Of a stretch of 18,768 nucleotides of DNA, positions 7,501 through 14,682 are shown one piece after another. The notes beneath the pieces were generated by a model. That model was not told the origin of the DNA. It searched no databases and saw nothing but the letters and a program-made list of their open reading frames with translations. The translations under genes and the position numbers were made by a program. Location: the NCBI GenBank assembly GCA_000310025.1, contig FN648805.1, positions 1-18,768 of the forward strand, in the 5' to 3' direction. Position 1 is the first letter of the stretch. The number at the start of each line of letters is the position of its first letter. This DNA is from Ectocarpus siliculosus. Lineage: Eukaryota > Sar > Phaeophyceae > Ectocarpales > Ectocarpaceae.

Positions 7501-9309
7501 AGGAGATGAGTAGGGCGGGGCATGGGTCGAGTGCTGCTGCTGTTGCGACGGCTGCTGCTGGAACGTCGGTGGCGGCGGAGGCTGCGGCGGTGGCTGTGGT
7601 GGTGGCTGCTGCTGATAGTATGGTGCCGGAGGCGGGTTGTACGGCTGCTGTTGCTGGGTGTAGTCCGGCGGAGGCTGCTGGTATTGTGGCTGCGACTGCT
7701 CCCAACCCCCATACTCGCTACTATTTGCGGGCCCCCCGTAGGGCGTGGCACCGTAATCATGGTGCATCACGTTTGCATGCCCGTGCGGGGGTCGCCATTG
7801 CTGCTGCTGCGGGCGAGGGGGGGCTGAGTTTCCATACCTTTGCTGCGCTCCGCGTCCGCCGTGGGGTCCGTGCTGGGGTCCACCACCCCAGCCCCCCCCA
7901 CCGCGGCCGCCTTGTTGCTGTCGCTGCTGCTGTTGAGGACGAGGATGGTAGTACTGCTGTTGCTGAGGCTGCTGCGGCTGTTGCTGAGGCTGCTGCGGCT
8001 GTTGTTGTTGCTGCTGCGGCGGCTGTTGCTGTTGTTGCGATGACTGCTGCTGCCGCTGCTGATGCTGCTGTTGCGATGACTGCTGCTGTCTTCGCTCTTT
8101 CTTCCGCTGCTGTTGATAGCACTCCGCGTTGGTGTGGGTTCCATACGGATGAAAGCGACAGTGCCGTTCTCCTCTGGTCTCGTCGCTCCTGTTCCGACCG
8201 TCGCCTTTGCCGTCCTGTCCACCGCCGTTCCCACTCGACCCATTTTGGACACGTCCGTCGCCCCGGGGCGCACCGGAAGCGACGAAGGCGTGCCCCACGC
8301 CACTCTTTTGTTCCTCCTCCCGTGCGCGCACCAGGTCCGTGTGGGCCTCCTTCACGGAATCCTCTATCTGCTCAAAAGTCAAATCAGGGGTGCGGTCCAA
8401 CAGTTTCTTCTCTAATTTGTAGTCGGATGACAGGGCGGACACCAAGTGGTCGTTGGCTTCGTTGTCGGGATACACTGTCCCGTGCGACGCTAGCCTACTC
8501 CGCAAAATAGAGAACCTTCCGAAGTATTCTTGTGGGTTTTCACTCTCATGCATCGCGAAGCTATGGTACTCCTTCAAGAGTCTCTTTTTCTCGGCTTTCG
8601 CTTGGGGCTCGTAATACTTGAGGAAAACCCTCCATCCCCCACTCGGGCTTCCGTCTGAGACGATTTCAGACAAGATCGGCATGTATGAGATTGACGTGAT
8701 GAGTAAATTCCACGCCACTACAGCCTTAGCTACCTTCAGCTCGCCATACTCAGTCTTCAGGTCTACCATGCTGATTCCTTGCTTCCCTACTGGGATGTCC
8801 TGGTGGCCCATCACTACTTCGTGGACATCCTCCTGTGCAAACCGTGCTACCATGCTCGATCTGAAAATCAAAAGCTTCTGCTGCCTACTGTCCCCCGACT
8901 TGAACACACCATCCCAAGGCTCTATTCGTCTACTCTCAGTCATACGGAGGGTTGCAGGGTGAGGCACTGCACCGATATCCCCTGATGAAGTCTGGAGGCG
9001 ACCGGCCATGGCAGTTGCAATCGCGTTGGCCAGCTCGTCTGCGGAGGGGTTGGGCGTCGGGCCCCCAGTTTCTTGCTGGTGTGGTACCCCTTGTTCCTCG
9101 TTCCCGCTCCGGAGATCTTGTGTCCTCTGCTGCTCGGCTCGATGCCGTACCTCCATCTCGGCCATCTTCTTGGCCAGTTTCTCCTCCATCATCTGCTCCA
9201 TCCGAGCTGCTACTCTCTCGTTGACCAGTTCTTCGATCCTGGCTTCCTCCGCTGCTTGGCGGGCCTCCGCTGCTTGGCGGGCTTCATCTTCGCGCGTGGA
9301 GGTAGGCAT
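4471..9309 (-). CDS. Copia Gag-protease-integrase polyprotein (1612 aa)
   Basis: Starting from ATG at 9309, 87 bp inside the 5' LTR, the frame encodes several domains in order. First is a charged coiled-coil N-terminus (residues 1-70, with a repeated ARQAAE). A copia Gag domain follows, centred near residue 265 (YHSFAMHESENPQEYFGRF). At about 382-396 is a Cys/His finger of form CxxH...H...C (CRFHPYGTHTNAEC), in place of the usual CCHC. Residues 400-620 are Gln/Pro-rich. The aspartic protease motif FWADSGATNTFV is near 661. The HHCC zinc finger is near 1046-1080, and the integrase has D (HIDLTGPF, about 1106), D (RMDNGGEF, about 1168) and E (NAVVESAI, about 1204), the latter two spaced DD35E. 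A Pro-rich linker follows. The last 25-30 residues are out of register: RT begins in another frame at about 4550, so this ORF's own stop is probably not the natural end. Confidence 0.92.
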   Translation of the reverse strand: MPTSTREDEARQAAEARQAAEEARIEELVNERVAARMEQMMEEKLAKKMAEMEVRHRAEQQRTQDLRSGNEEQGVPHQQETGGPTPNPSADELANAIATAMAGRLQTSSGDIGAVPHPATLRMTESRRIEPWDGVFKSGDSRQQKLLIFRSSMVARFAQEDVHEVVMGHQDIPVGKQGISMVDLKTEYGELKVAKAVVAWNLLITSISYMPILSEIVSDGSPSGGWRVFLKYYEPQAKAEKKRLLKEYHSFAMHESENPQEYFGRFSILRSRLASHGTVYPDNEANDHLVSALSSDYKLEKKLLDRTPDLTFEQIEDSVKEAHTDLVRAREEEQKSGVGHAFVASGAPRGDGRVQNGSSGNGGGQDGKGDGRNRSDETRGERHCRFHPYGTHTNAECYQQQRKKERRQQQSSQQQHQQRQQQSSQQQQQPPQQQQQQPQQPQQQPQQPQQQQYYHPRPQQQQRQQQGGRGGGGWGGGPQHGPHGGRGAQQRYGNSAPPRPQQQQWRPPHGHANVMHHDYGATPYGGPANSSEYGGWEQSQPQYQQPPPDYTQQQQPYNPPPAPYYQQQPPPQPPPQPPPPPTFQQQPSQQQQHSTHAPPYSSPPGAAAPAPGSLHFLMARFVSAGEIVPSGVVASTERESGSGFALAARNPNSHFGREQFWADSGATNTFVSSSHQMFDLRPVPPGKEYIQVGNGAYLRVHCVGKVNMAFHMQDQGGERDFCVQMSDVYVVPGITFNLFSLHHTQRKQRIVLDETGVHLFDGRLSFAYSDVGCSLWATRLPQDYSGRTVTSSPDAPPRVSAQASPPSIGTGFVAAAPSLFQSAGAGTSSSASASTGFQSVAAAGVVPASTGFQSVATAGVVPSTPGVQPTGSDGVVPSSPSVPFTASGVVPPHCAFQPVDVDVVPTTIHDFQPVITAAVESSELVTPPAVGTTDFREIDINPLVSKDDLPIMDMSMFLDVGLMDAKDSVPPGDFFPDALEFPESAVNPPLAFAMQHEELDVLRGYLTECSEQQIVAPPSLSHALAIIAPGASPFSVGKSTPTIDINLFHASTGHVNEFLMRETAKQQGVRLVGEMQPCVGCVEAKGRRAPVPRRGTRAAVPFGKVHIDLTGPFSDALDGSRYLIMFVDSASRWQRGYGMRAKSDTLKFVQRFLADMNGMGTPGCFRMDNGGEFTGAAFTTFCDAAGIRCEYTAPDTPKQNAVVESAIWRAMKGGHAARRRILAMGHTDLSSIPHVGANGHRLWLASALWASACFNRSATKANVGWKSPFEVFFGRKPPLTVVPFFQEGMMRVKRATKADVQSARCFYLHGANNHSTSTAVVLRADTGRLALTNNVVWVNRRAGAPAPVPGIGGGSSVTAAPSPAAAAPPADAAPPPPPPTRTYTFTPPAPATTALPPPASPPMLTASSAPSSAPPSTAATPPRSPPGLQPPPPQPASAAAPAPPHPPLSKRAVKELGREDTRVHGRTRGDGVRFMDEQQQPPSPPGGGTALHHRLGLLDMMDKATLISSLATREAVDQGRRDLPPPPQPDPSLGGRGSGGAVGDGGAVDSGGGGRPQMFATMFATREDVDAALRAERPPDKMPDLPQLHGQRPPRAEDVQRGNAVPALRVVG
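6725..6814 (-). repeat. 45-bp tandem duplication within Gag-Pol
   Basis: Two adjacent 45-bp copies (6725-6769, 6770-6814) differ at only a couple of bases and keep the frame. They encode a 15-residue unit around GVVPASTGFQSV. More diverged GVVP units lie on both sides, in the spacer between protease and integrase. Confidence 0.8.
7840..8120 (-). repeat. CAG/CAA-rich low-complexity tract in Gag
   Basis: The minus strand is a long mix of CAG and CAA with some CCG/CCT, encoding poly-Gln with Pro and His. It sits just C-terminal to the Cys/His finger. All large plus-strand ORFs over it are shadows of this composition. Confidence 0.85.
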
Positions 9310-9396
9310 CTTGACCCTGCTCTCGATCGCCGCAAAGCGATGCTCCTAAACCAAGCTCGACCGCGAATCTCGTAGACGACGTGTCATACGCTAGCG
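9310..9396 (-). other. Copia element leader and primer-binding region
   Basis: Directly after the 5' LTR the minus strand reads CGCTAGCGTATGACACG. It does not begin TGG, so there is no standard tRNA-3'-end primer site. It begins with the 8-bp palindrome CGCTAGCG (9389-9396) followed by TATG, which could pair with a CAU anticodon loop as in half-tRNA priming. That use is inference. Confidence 0.4.
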
Positions 9397-9748
9397 TGAT
9401 CGATAATTCGGGTGGCTCGGTTCTTTTGTGGTTGGAGCTCAAAGCGGGTGGCTCATGGCGGAGCGTGGATGGGTGGGAAACGTGTTGAAAACGTAATGCA
9501 AAAGTATTGTATTTTTCGGGGGCGTGCTTGCGCTCGTAAATCTGTCACGGCATCAAGCACGCGTCACGCTCATCACGGTTAAAGTACCAAACAAACCTAT
9601 CCGAATCTCCATCAAACTCTTCTCACTTCCAAGGAAAATGTCCAGAAAGTTCTGGACCCTTCGTACCCCATCACTGCAATTTCCGTAGGTATGTGTACCA
9701 AAGATATCCCGTCATACTATGCTACGAGTACCCCCAATATATCTAATA
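9397..9748 (-). repeat. 5' LTR of the copia element
   Basis: This is a 352-bp copy of 2378-2729 with a single C/T difference at 9494. It should hold the promoter for the right-to-left transcript. The heat-shock-element-like palindrome is at 9641-9656. Confidence 0.95.
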
Positions 9749-9753
9749 CCCCC
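9749..9753. repeat. Target-site duplication CCCCC, right copy
   Basis: Five C's follow the right LTR and match 2373-2377. Confidence 0.75.
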
Positions 9754-9854
9754 ATGAACGGCATGTCAGTTGCCGGGGGTCGAACACGTCCTCCCCTGGC
9801 CAGTCCATGTTCGCCTTTTTCAGCGCGCGAGAGATTAGCTCCCCGGGATAACTC
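9754..9854 (-). other. Candidate 5' half of an exon split by the copia insertion
   Basis: On the minus strand an AG acceptor-like site (GTTAACAG|G, exon from 9854) follows a branch-point-like TTGACTAAC. It leads into an open frame containing SYPGELISRALKKANMDWPG. That frame crosses the restored insertion site into the Pro/Asp/Ser-rich frame at 2372-2267. The protein is not recognised. Total exon length would be about 212 bp. Confidence 0.3.
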
Positions 9855-10932
9855 CTGTTAACGCCACGGAAAGGTACCTCAATCCGTTAGTCAAGTGTTT
9901 GTAGCCACGGTTAGGGAAGTGGATGGAAACACATTAGAGGTGACGCGGGGCAGATCGACTAGCCTCGTCTTGGCCTGTTATTCGAGAGGTAGCGGCCGCG
10001 AAGAACGCGCTCGCAGCTCAAGTGTCCACGCAGGGGTCCTAACCAAACCGCTTGACGCGCGCATATATCCTGCCTGCTGTTACAGTACTAATCGGAGAGG
10101 ATAATGAGGAAAATGCCTCACCATGTTTTCCCGACATCCACGGAGCCGCTGACGTTGGACGCCCCGCCGAAAATTCGTGCCATCCAGTAATTCGCCACGT
10201 GAGAAGTCCGGAACTCCATCTGGCCCTCAGTTTCGCCAATGCCGTGTTCGGCGAGAAGTTCTTCCAATATCCCTTCCGCCTGTTACGAGTGAAGGCGAGC
10301 CCCCCCCCCGGAGAGTAGGATGGGAAAAAATGGTGAGGGATCGTCATCAGTCTCAATATGGGATCCAATCCCTAAGGTCGGGGAAGAGACACAGGCAATC
10401 TGGAATAGAAGAGGAGAGGTGACAGAGAATAGCTTGGTAGGCGCAGTTGGCAAAAAATAACAAGAGGAGTACACAACCCACTGGGTGTGTCAAGGTGAAG
10501 GTCGTACACGACGCGTTGAAGGATGTCGGAAACGACGAAGTCGAAATGCTGAAACGGAGTGTCTGACTGGGTCAAAGGGGGGCGCATATGTTTTGTTTAA
10601 GTAGAGAGGAAAACATAACATGACCGAACAAACCAAGGTTAAGGAGGTCTAGGGTGTGCGGGATGTCCATGGTCGTGCCATCAAGGAGTACCAACATGGA
10701 CCAGGGGATGCAGGTACAAATTTAGGACTGGGGTCGTTGTCCTTCAGGCACATAGTCGAGGACATATTGGAAAGTAGATGGTGAAGGCGACAGCTTCACA
10801 CGTAGGTGCGGCTACTAGTGAAAAGAGCGTGTTCGTGGACTCGATGAATGCTGTTGTACAAGACGGAGAGCTAGTAAGTTGTACTTAGAGGGGGGTAATG
10901 GTCCGCAGGTGACGACTTAAAATCTTGTAGTA
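9855..10932. other. Intergenic stretch, nothing recognised
   Basis: This is about 1.1 kb with only short ORFs on both strands (longest about 109 codons), none with a recognisable motif, repeat pattern or composition shift. There is no sign of a transposon end until the TA at 10931-10932. Confidence 0.5.
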
Positions 10933-10959
10933 CAGTGGGGGGCCCTCTATAGTGCCGGT
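10933..10959 (+). repeat. Left terminal inverted repeat
   Basis: These 27 bp are exactly complementary to 13165-13191. They end in ATAGTGCCGGT, the motif that recurs in the subterminal region. Confidence 0.95.
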
Positions 10960-11093
10960 ACGTGCGCAGGGCGTTCACCGGCACTATAGCGGGCACCGGC
11001 ACAACTGGGAATAGTGCCTCAATAGTGCCAAACGGCACTATTCGGGTGATCGATATCCCTCAGTAGTGCCGGTCTGGCACTACTGAGGCACTG
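10960..11093. repeat. Left subterminal GGCACTAT cluster with hairpins
   Basis: There are several copies of GGCACTAT or its complement. One pair forms a 9-bp stem with loop aaac (11021-11042). Another forms a perfect 13-bp stem with a 5-base loop (11058-11088, cctcagtagtgcc paired to its complement). The 11021-11042 hairpin has an inverted counterpart at about 13082-13105. The motifs are likely transposase binding sites, by analogy with other DNA transposons. Confidence 0.7.
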
Positions 11094-11099
11094 CTGTTT

Positions 11100-11468
11100 G
11101 AGTTCATGGTGTATCGCTTACCATTTGCGAGGCCAACAGAGTAGCATGTGGATCGAGTGTGGTGAATATACTTTGTGGGCGGCAGGGGCAGCCTTTTCTG
11201 AGACAAATGTGGGTTCCACTCTGATAGCTGAGTTTGCCGCGAAACCATTCCCGCATGCACGCGCAGAATTCACCTTCGGAGCCAAACCCCGTGTACAGCT
11301 CCCGTCCGTGCAACTTAGTATACTTGAAAAAATATCACGTTCCTCGCTCCCTCCCTACGATGTTGCGTGATGAGACACGCCAACAAAACCAATAAACGCG
11401 CCAGCAACGAAGCGGACAAAAATAAAACAAAACAAAAAGAAAAAAACTGCGGTATAGCTGTCCCCCCC
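11100..11468. other. Pogo-like element, downstream non-coding part
   Basis: The interval between the transposase stop codon and the left subterminal repeats holds short ORFs without recognisable motifs. It includes an A-rich stretch at about 11380-11450 (T-rich in transposase sense), a plausible 3' end region. Confidence 0.45.
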
Positions 11469-12069
11469 TCACTCATCAACAAACTCTCTCATGTCTGTCT
11501 GGCGCACGCCCTTAGCGGCATGCGCCGCGATCATCGCCATCTTCGCTTTCGATAGGTGGAACGCAGCGTCCCCGTTTCCACTCTCCCGCGCGGCCACCTC
11601 CAGGACGCCGAAGTGAGAAGACAGTTCACCGTAACCCGGTGGGGCGCGGCGGCCGCCCCCCGTGTCCTCATGATCACTGTCCGCCTCATCTTCGGATTCC
11701 TCCTCGCGGCAGGTAGATAGGCGCGTTCCCGCTAGCTGTGCCGTCATTTCGTCCGCTGCATCCTGTCGAAAAGCCTCCACCACGTCATCGTCATCCTCGA
11801 TGGTAGCCCACGCCTGAACTAAGTCCACCGCCTCCTCCGGGGCAGGCTTTCCGGGTGAGACGTTGAGTTCTGCGAACATTTCACTCAGGTCCTCGTCTTC
11901 GATGCGAGACCCCTGCTGCTGCGCGTCGTGCACGCTCGTGCTCAACGAGTGGACACTCTTCGTGAGGGACCTCAACGCAGGCTCGTGGATGCGGGCCTGG
12001 GTTTTCCCGTGGAGGTTGGTGAGCTCAGCCGCCATCTCCTACGGAAGCGTGTCGGCTTTGACAAAGCAC
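11469..12069 (-). pseudogene. Pogo-like transposase, exon 2 (C-terminal part)
   Basis: The exon starts after an AG at 12071-12070 and reads CFVKADTLP, then TAG (12039-12041), then EMAAELTNLHG and on to a TGA at 11469-11471. The C-terminal region is rich in acidic residues (for example AWATIEDDDDVVEAF and a run of Glu/Asp further on), as in the tails of pogo/Tigger/jerky transposases. Joined to exon 1 at the predicted intron the sequence reads VTPQDIA-R-CFVKADTLP, matching the family's conserved block that ends the DDE domain. The ATG at 12035 could only give a tail fragment. The TAG makes the copy non-functional unless read through. Confidence 0.6.
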
Positions 12070-12334
12070 CTGGTCGCGGGGTTGCCGAGAATACGAACCG
12101 CATCCGTTTTTGAGTGCAACGCAGATATTAGACGGACCCAGCGGCAGAAGTTGACTCATCCGCATGCAAAAAAAGAGGAAATTTTTATTTCAAACGAGGG
12201 ATGCCCCTGCAGGAAACTTTCTCAAAAAAAATCCGTACCACCTCTGCCACGAAACGTGCCACCAAAGCTATTGTGCTAGCACCACCGCCCGAGTTGAAGC
12301 ATCTACATAGCAACAGAACATGTTCAAACCTGAC
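12070..12334 (-). other. Predicted GT-AG intron in transposase gene (265 bp)
   Basis: The donor is GCCAG|GTCAGG (intron first base 12334) and the acceptor GACCAG|GTGC (intron last base 12070). Splicing joins the frame in phase, replacing the unspliced tail of exon 1 with a family-typical CFVKAD block. A T-run (TTCCTCTTTTTTT on minus, about 12180-12168) lies inside the intron. The unspliced frame ends at TAG 12268-12270. Confidence 0.6.
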
Positions 12335-13032
12335 CTGGCGATGTCCTGGGGAGTGACGCTGCCCCATGCTTTCTGAAGAAGTTCAGCGGCGTCCCGTAGG
12401 TGAGGTTGGTGCCCCTGCGCCAGCCCCATCGTCCCGGCCTTCATCTTACTGGCTTTGGCCTGGGCGCGAAGGGTCTCAGCGACCAACATTGTGGATGCCT
12501 TGACGTCGAGCAGCTCCTTCCTGTAGAGGACTTTCGTCTTCGCGATGATCCCCATGTCCATGGGCTGGTGCAGGCTGGTGCAGTTCGGAGGATAGAACTT
12601 GATGGTAACTTGCCCACGATCATCAACGAGATCGCCGTGAGAGGAGCAGCCGTCCATCAGGAGCAGCACCTTTTCGTGCGTGAAGCGCCGAATGAACGGG
12701 AGGAAGACTTCAAGCCACCACTTGAGGAACGTCGCGGAGTCAGACCACGCGTTGGCCTGCGAGAAGTACTTCAGAGGTGAAGGCGCGTCCGTGAAGCAGC
12801 GAGGCACCTTCGACCTCCCGATGATGGCCATGTCCACCTTTGCAGTGCCGTCGGCGTTGCTGCACATGATGGCAGACATCCGATCCTTGAAGTACATGCT
12901 CTTGGAGCCCCGCGCCTTCTTGCGGTCCTCCGAGGAGGAAAGATACGTGCGCCTGGGCATAAGCTTCCACTGGATGCCTGTCTCGTCCACGTTGAAGATT
13001 AACCTAGCTGGGTACTTTTGATGAACCGGCAC
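12335..13032 (-). pseudogene. Pogo-like DDE_1 transposase, exon 1 (catalytic domain)
   Basis: The catalytic core is clear: FNVDETGIQWKLM (first Asp), VLLLMDGCSSHGDL (second Asp), and YPPNCTSLHQPMDMGII (third Asp, 31 residues after the second), the DDD signature of pogo/Tigger/jerky transposases. It would excise and reinsert the element at TA sites. The frame opens at a GTG in the subterminal repeat (13032), with no ATG before the first Asp, and only about 130 bp remain to the terminal repeat. The N-terminal psq/CENPB-type helix-turn-helix region, normally about 150 residues, is therefore missing. Coding begins right at CCGGTT|CATCAAAAG (about 13022), which looks like a deletion junction with the end sequences. 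Confidence 0.85.
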
Positions 13033-13164
13033 TATTGCGGGCTGACGTGGTGCCCAACCGGCACTATACCAGGCCCGCCCTCAATAGTGCCGTTTGGCAC
13101 TGTTGAGGGCGCTTTCTGTGTGGAGAGATTTTACCGGCACTATACCGGCAGTTGGCACTATTCA
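13022..13164. repeat. Right subterminal GGCACTAT cluster
   Basis: About six copies of GGCACTAT or ATAGTGCC lie within 140 bp, including an imperfect hairpin at about 13081-13106 that corresponds inverted to 11021-11042 at the other end. Confidence 0.7.
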
Positions 13165-13191
13165 ACCGGCACTATAGAGGGCCCCCCACTG
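13165..13191 (-). repeat. Right terminal inverted repeat
   Basis: These 27 bp are exactly complementary to 10933-10959 and followed by TA. Confidence 0.95.
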
Positions 13192-13193
13192 TA

Positions 13194-13563
13194 GTCTATG
13201 CGCGATGCTGTGAAAGGAACGAGACACGCCTTCCAGGCGGCAACGCAACAACCCAGCCTGCGTTAAATGACTTTGGGAGGGGAGCTATTTTCTGACGGCT
13301 ACCGACCATGCACCCGCTCCCCCTGGCAGTGTGCTGTTGCACATGAACGGCGCGTAGGAACACGAGCAACGCCTACCTGCCTTAGGGTTAGGGTTCTGCG
13401 GCGTGCTACGGAGCATGGCCCCCCGGGAGGGCCCCCGGACCGCCGGAGAGATTTTGTTTTGGATATTTACTTGGTTTTGAAAGGAAATTACTTCAAAAAT
13501 AGTGTTGTTATTTAAGAACGGCGAGAAAAAGGGCCCCAAAAAAATTTAGCGCCTACGGCGAAA
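13194..13563. other. Spacer between transposons
   Basis: There is no convincing gene. It contains ttagggttagggtt at 13382-13395 (two telomere-like hexamers, too few to be called a telomere) and a GC-rich self-complementary patch at about 13416-13432. Confidence 0.45.
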
Positions 13564-13568
13564 TGGAC
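13564..13568. repeat. Target-site duplication TGGAC, left copy
   Basis: TGGAC lies directly outside the left LTR and matches 17352-17356. Confidence 0.92.
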
Positions 13569-13755
13569 TGTTTGGGGTGCTCGGCAGAGTATACTGTCTA
13601 CGGGGCCTCCGGGGGGTACGCGGATGAAATGTGTTGATGGACATGCTGCATGGCGATGGTGTTGCCTACCGCATGTCTCTCACTCTCTAATCAACCAAGG
13701 TCTTGAGTCAACCTTCTTTCTCTTTCGGCCTCTGACGGGCTACCGCACCCAAACA
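13569..13755 (+). repeat. 5' LTR of gag-only element
   Basis: The 187-bp repeat has an 8-bp terminal inverted repeat (TGTTTGGG/CCCAAACA) and is identical to 17165-17351 except at 13719. A CT-rich stretch (tctctcactctct) in the middle might be the start region for transcription, but no TATA box is clear. Confidence 0.95.
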
Positions 13756-13997
13756 CAATATATTGTATGGCCTGGTGTTGGTAGTGGGTATTGGCGTCTG
13801 AGCTGTGTGAGCCGGGTCAACGGAGCGGTCGACACTTTTCTTCTATATTTCTTCAAGCTGGGATCGCGGCCAACGGGGGCGAGGACAGCAGCATTGTGTA
13901 GCTGGTGCGGTGGCCATTGCGGGGACCGGGACAGCAGGTTTTATAGCTGGGACAGCACTTCGAGGCTGGGACAGCAGGTTTAGGGTTTTAGTTAGAT
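13756..13997 (+). other. Leader of gag-only element
   Basis: It begins with the palindrome CAATATATTG then TATGG, not the standard TGG primer site. Near the 3' end, between about 13880 and 13985, there are three to four copies of a gggacagcag motif with variable spacers, a short degenerate minisatellite just before the Gag ATG. Confidence 0.55.
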
Positions 13998-14681
13998 ATG
14001 TCGGATGGTGGGGATACGGAGGATATTGCAGCTGTGCGCGCGAGGCTGGATGAGGCGCTGCGAGCTATAGAGGCTGCTAAGGCTGAGACGGCGGAGGTTC
14101 GGGCAGCACAGCAGCAGTCGGCGGGTGCACCTGCCGGCAGCCCAGGAGGCGACGGTCTAGTTGCTACTGGAGGGGCTCCATCTGCATCGGTGGGGCCGAC
14201 GGGGCCAGGTGGGGTGAGTCATGGTGGTGGTACTGGTGTGCCGGGTTTGCCTTTGGGAGGTACCATTGTCAGAACTCCTGTGCCTAGACTCCCGTCAAAT
14301 TGCACCGCCGACGCTTTTCTTAGTTGGCGGAGACGGTTCCGGGTCTACGCGGACAACCATGATCTCCTGCATACCATCGCCGGCAGTGCTGAGGTTCCCG
14401 TTGTGAGTTGTCAAGACGTCGGATACCTGACTCGCCAGTTCGGCCCAAAGCTTGTTGGTGAGCACAAGAGGATGTGGGGTTATATCTTGGAGGCAGCGGT
14501 GGGGGCCCCATTTGAGAACACCCTGTACTCTTGCCATTCCGTGGCCGATGCGTGGAGGATGATGGAGGATTGGTTTTTGCCGAACCACCCAGCCGATTGT
14601 CAGCTTCTTGTCGCCGAGCTTGACAACATCACAATGAAGGATGATGAAGACCCAAAGGTATTCTTCTCGCGTGTTGCACAA
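13998..14681 (+). pseudogene. Copia-type Gag, N-terminal frame
   Basis: From ATG 13998 comes a short coiled-coil-like segment (ARLDEALRAIEAAKAETAEV) and a Gly/Ala-rich linker. The copia/UBN2-type Gag fold follows: FLSWRRRFRVYADNHDLLH, KRMWGYILEAAVG, and WRMMEDWF followed by LLVAELDNITMKDDEDPKVFF. Gag forms the particle that packages element RNA. After codon CAA at 14679-14681 the expected sequence (LRAVGIVKSELEVV) is one base out of frame, so the frame as written dies at 14709-14711. A net one-base gain or two-base loss at 14681-14684 explains this. Confidence 0.85.
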
Positions 14682-14682
14682 G

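Larger units (their letters stand above)
2378..9748 (-). mobile_element. Complete Ty1/copia LTR retrotransposon (7371 bp)
   Basis: The element has two 352-bp direct repeats (2378-2729 and 9397-9748), 5-bp CCCCC target duplications, a polypurine tract against the 3' LTR, and minus-strand Gag-protease-integrase-RT-RNase H, the copia order. Transcription runs right to left, so the right-hand repeat is the 5' LTR. The LTRs differ at one position (C at 2475, T at 9494), implying recent insertion. Yet the coding region carries a frameshift near 4550 and in-frame TAG codons at 4413-4415 and 3816-3818. It is either a freshly inserted defective copy, or these are recoding sites or sequence errors. Confidence 0.95.
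10933..13191 (-). mobile_element. Pogo/Tigger-like DNA transposon (2259 bp), defective
   Basis: It is bounded by perfect 27-bp terminal inverted repeats starting CAGTGGGGGGCCC (10933-10959 and 13165-13191) and flanked by TA on both sides (10931-10932, 13192-13193), the target choice of the Tc1/mariner/pogo group. Inside lies a minus-strand DDE_1 transposase gene in two exons. The N-terminal DNA-binding region is missing, and exon 2 has an early TAG. The subterminal regions carry many GGCACTAT/ATAGTGCC motifs and inverted homology beyond the 27 bp. Confidence 0.9.

Noticed and set aside
7365-8510. Long plus-strand ORF (381 codons) rich in Ala
   Set aside because: It is the complement of the Gln/Pro-rich Gag tract on the minus strand and has only low-complexity content. 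The minus frame carries recognisable Gag and protease motifs.
11098-11370. Plus-strand ORF of 90 codons inside the pogo-like element as an accessory gene
   Set aside because: Short, no motif, antisense and downstream of the transposase. Not supported.
13382-13395. Telomere repeat
   Set aside because: Only two TTAGGG units and a partial third, inside ordinary sequence. This many can occur by chance.
13624-13983. ORF starting MKCVDGHAAW, also at 17220-17585
   Set aside because: The shared part is LTR sequence present twice, and the tails diverge where the LTR ends. It is not a duplicated gene.
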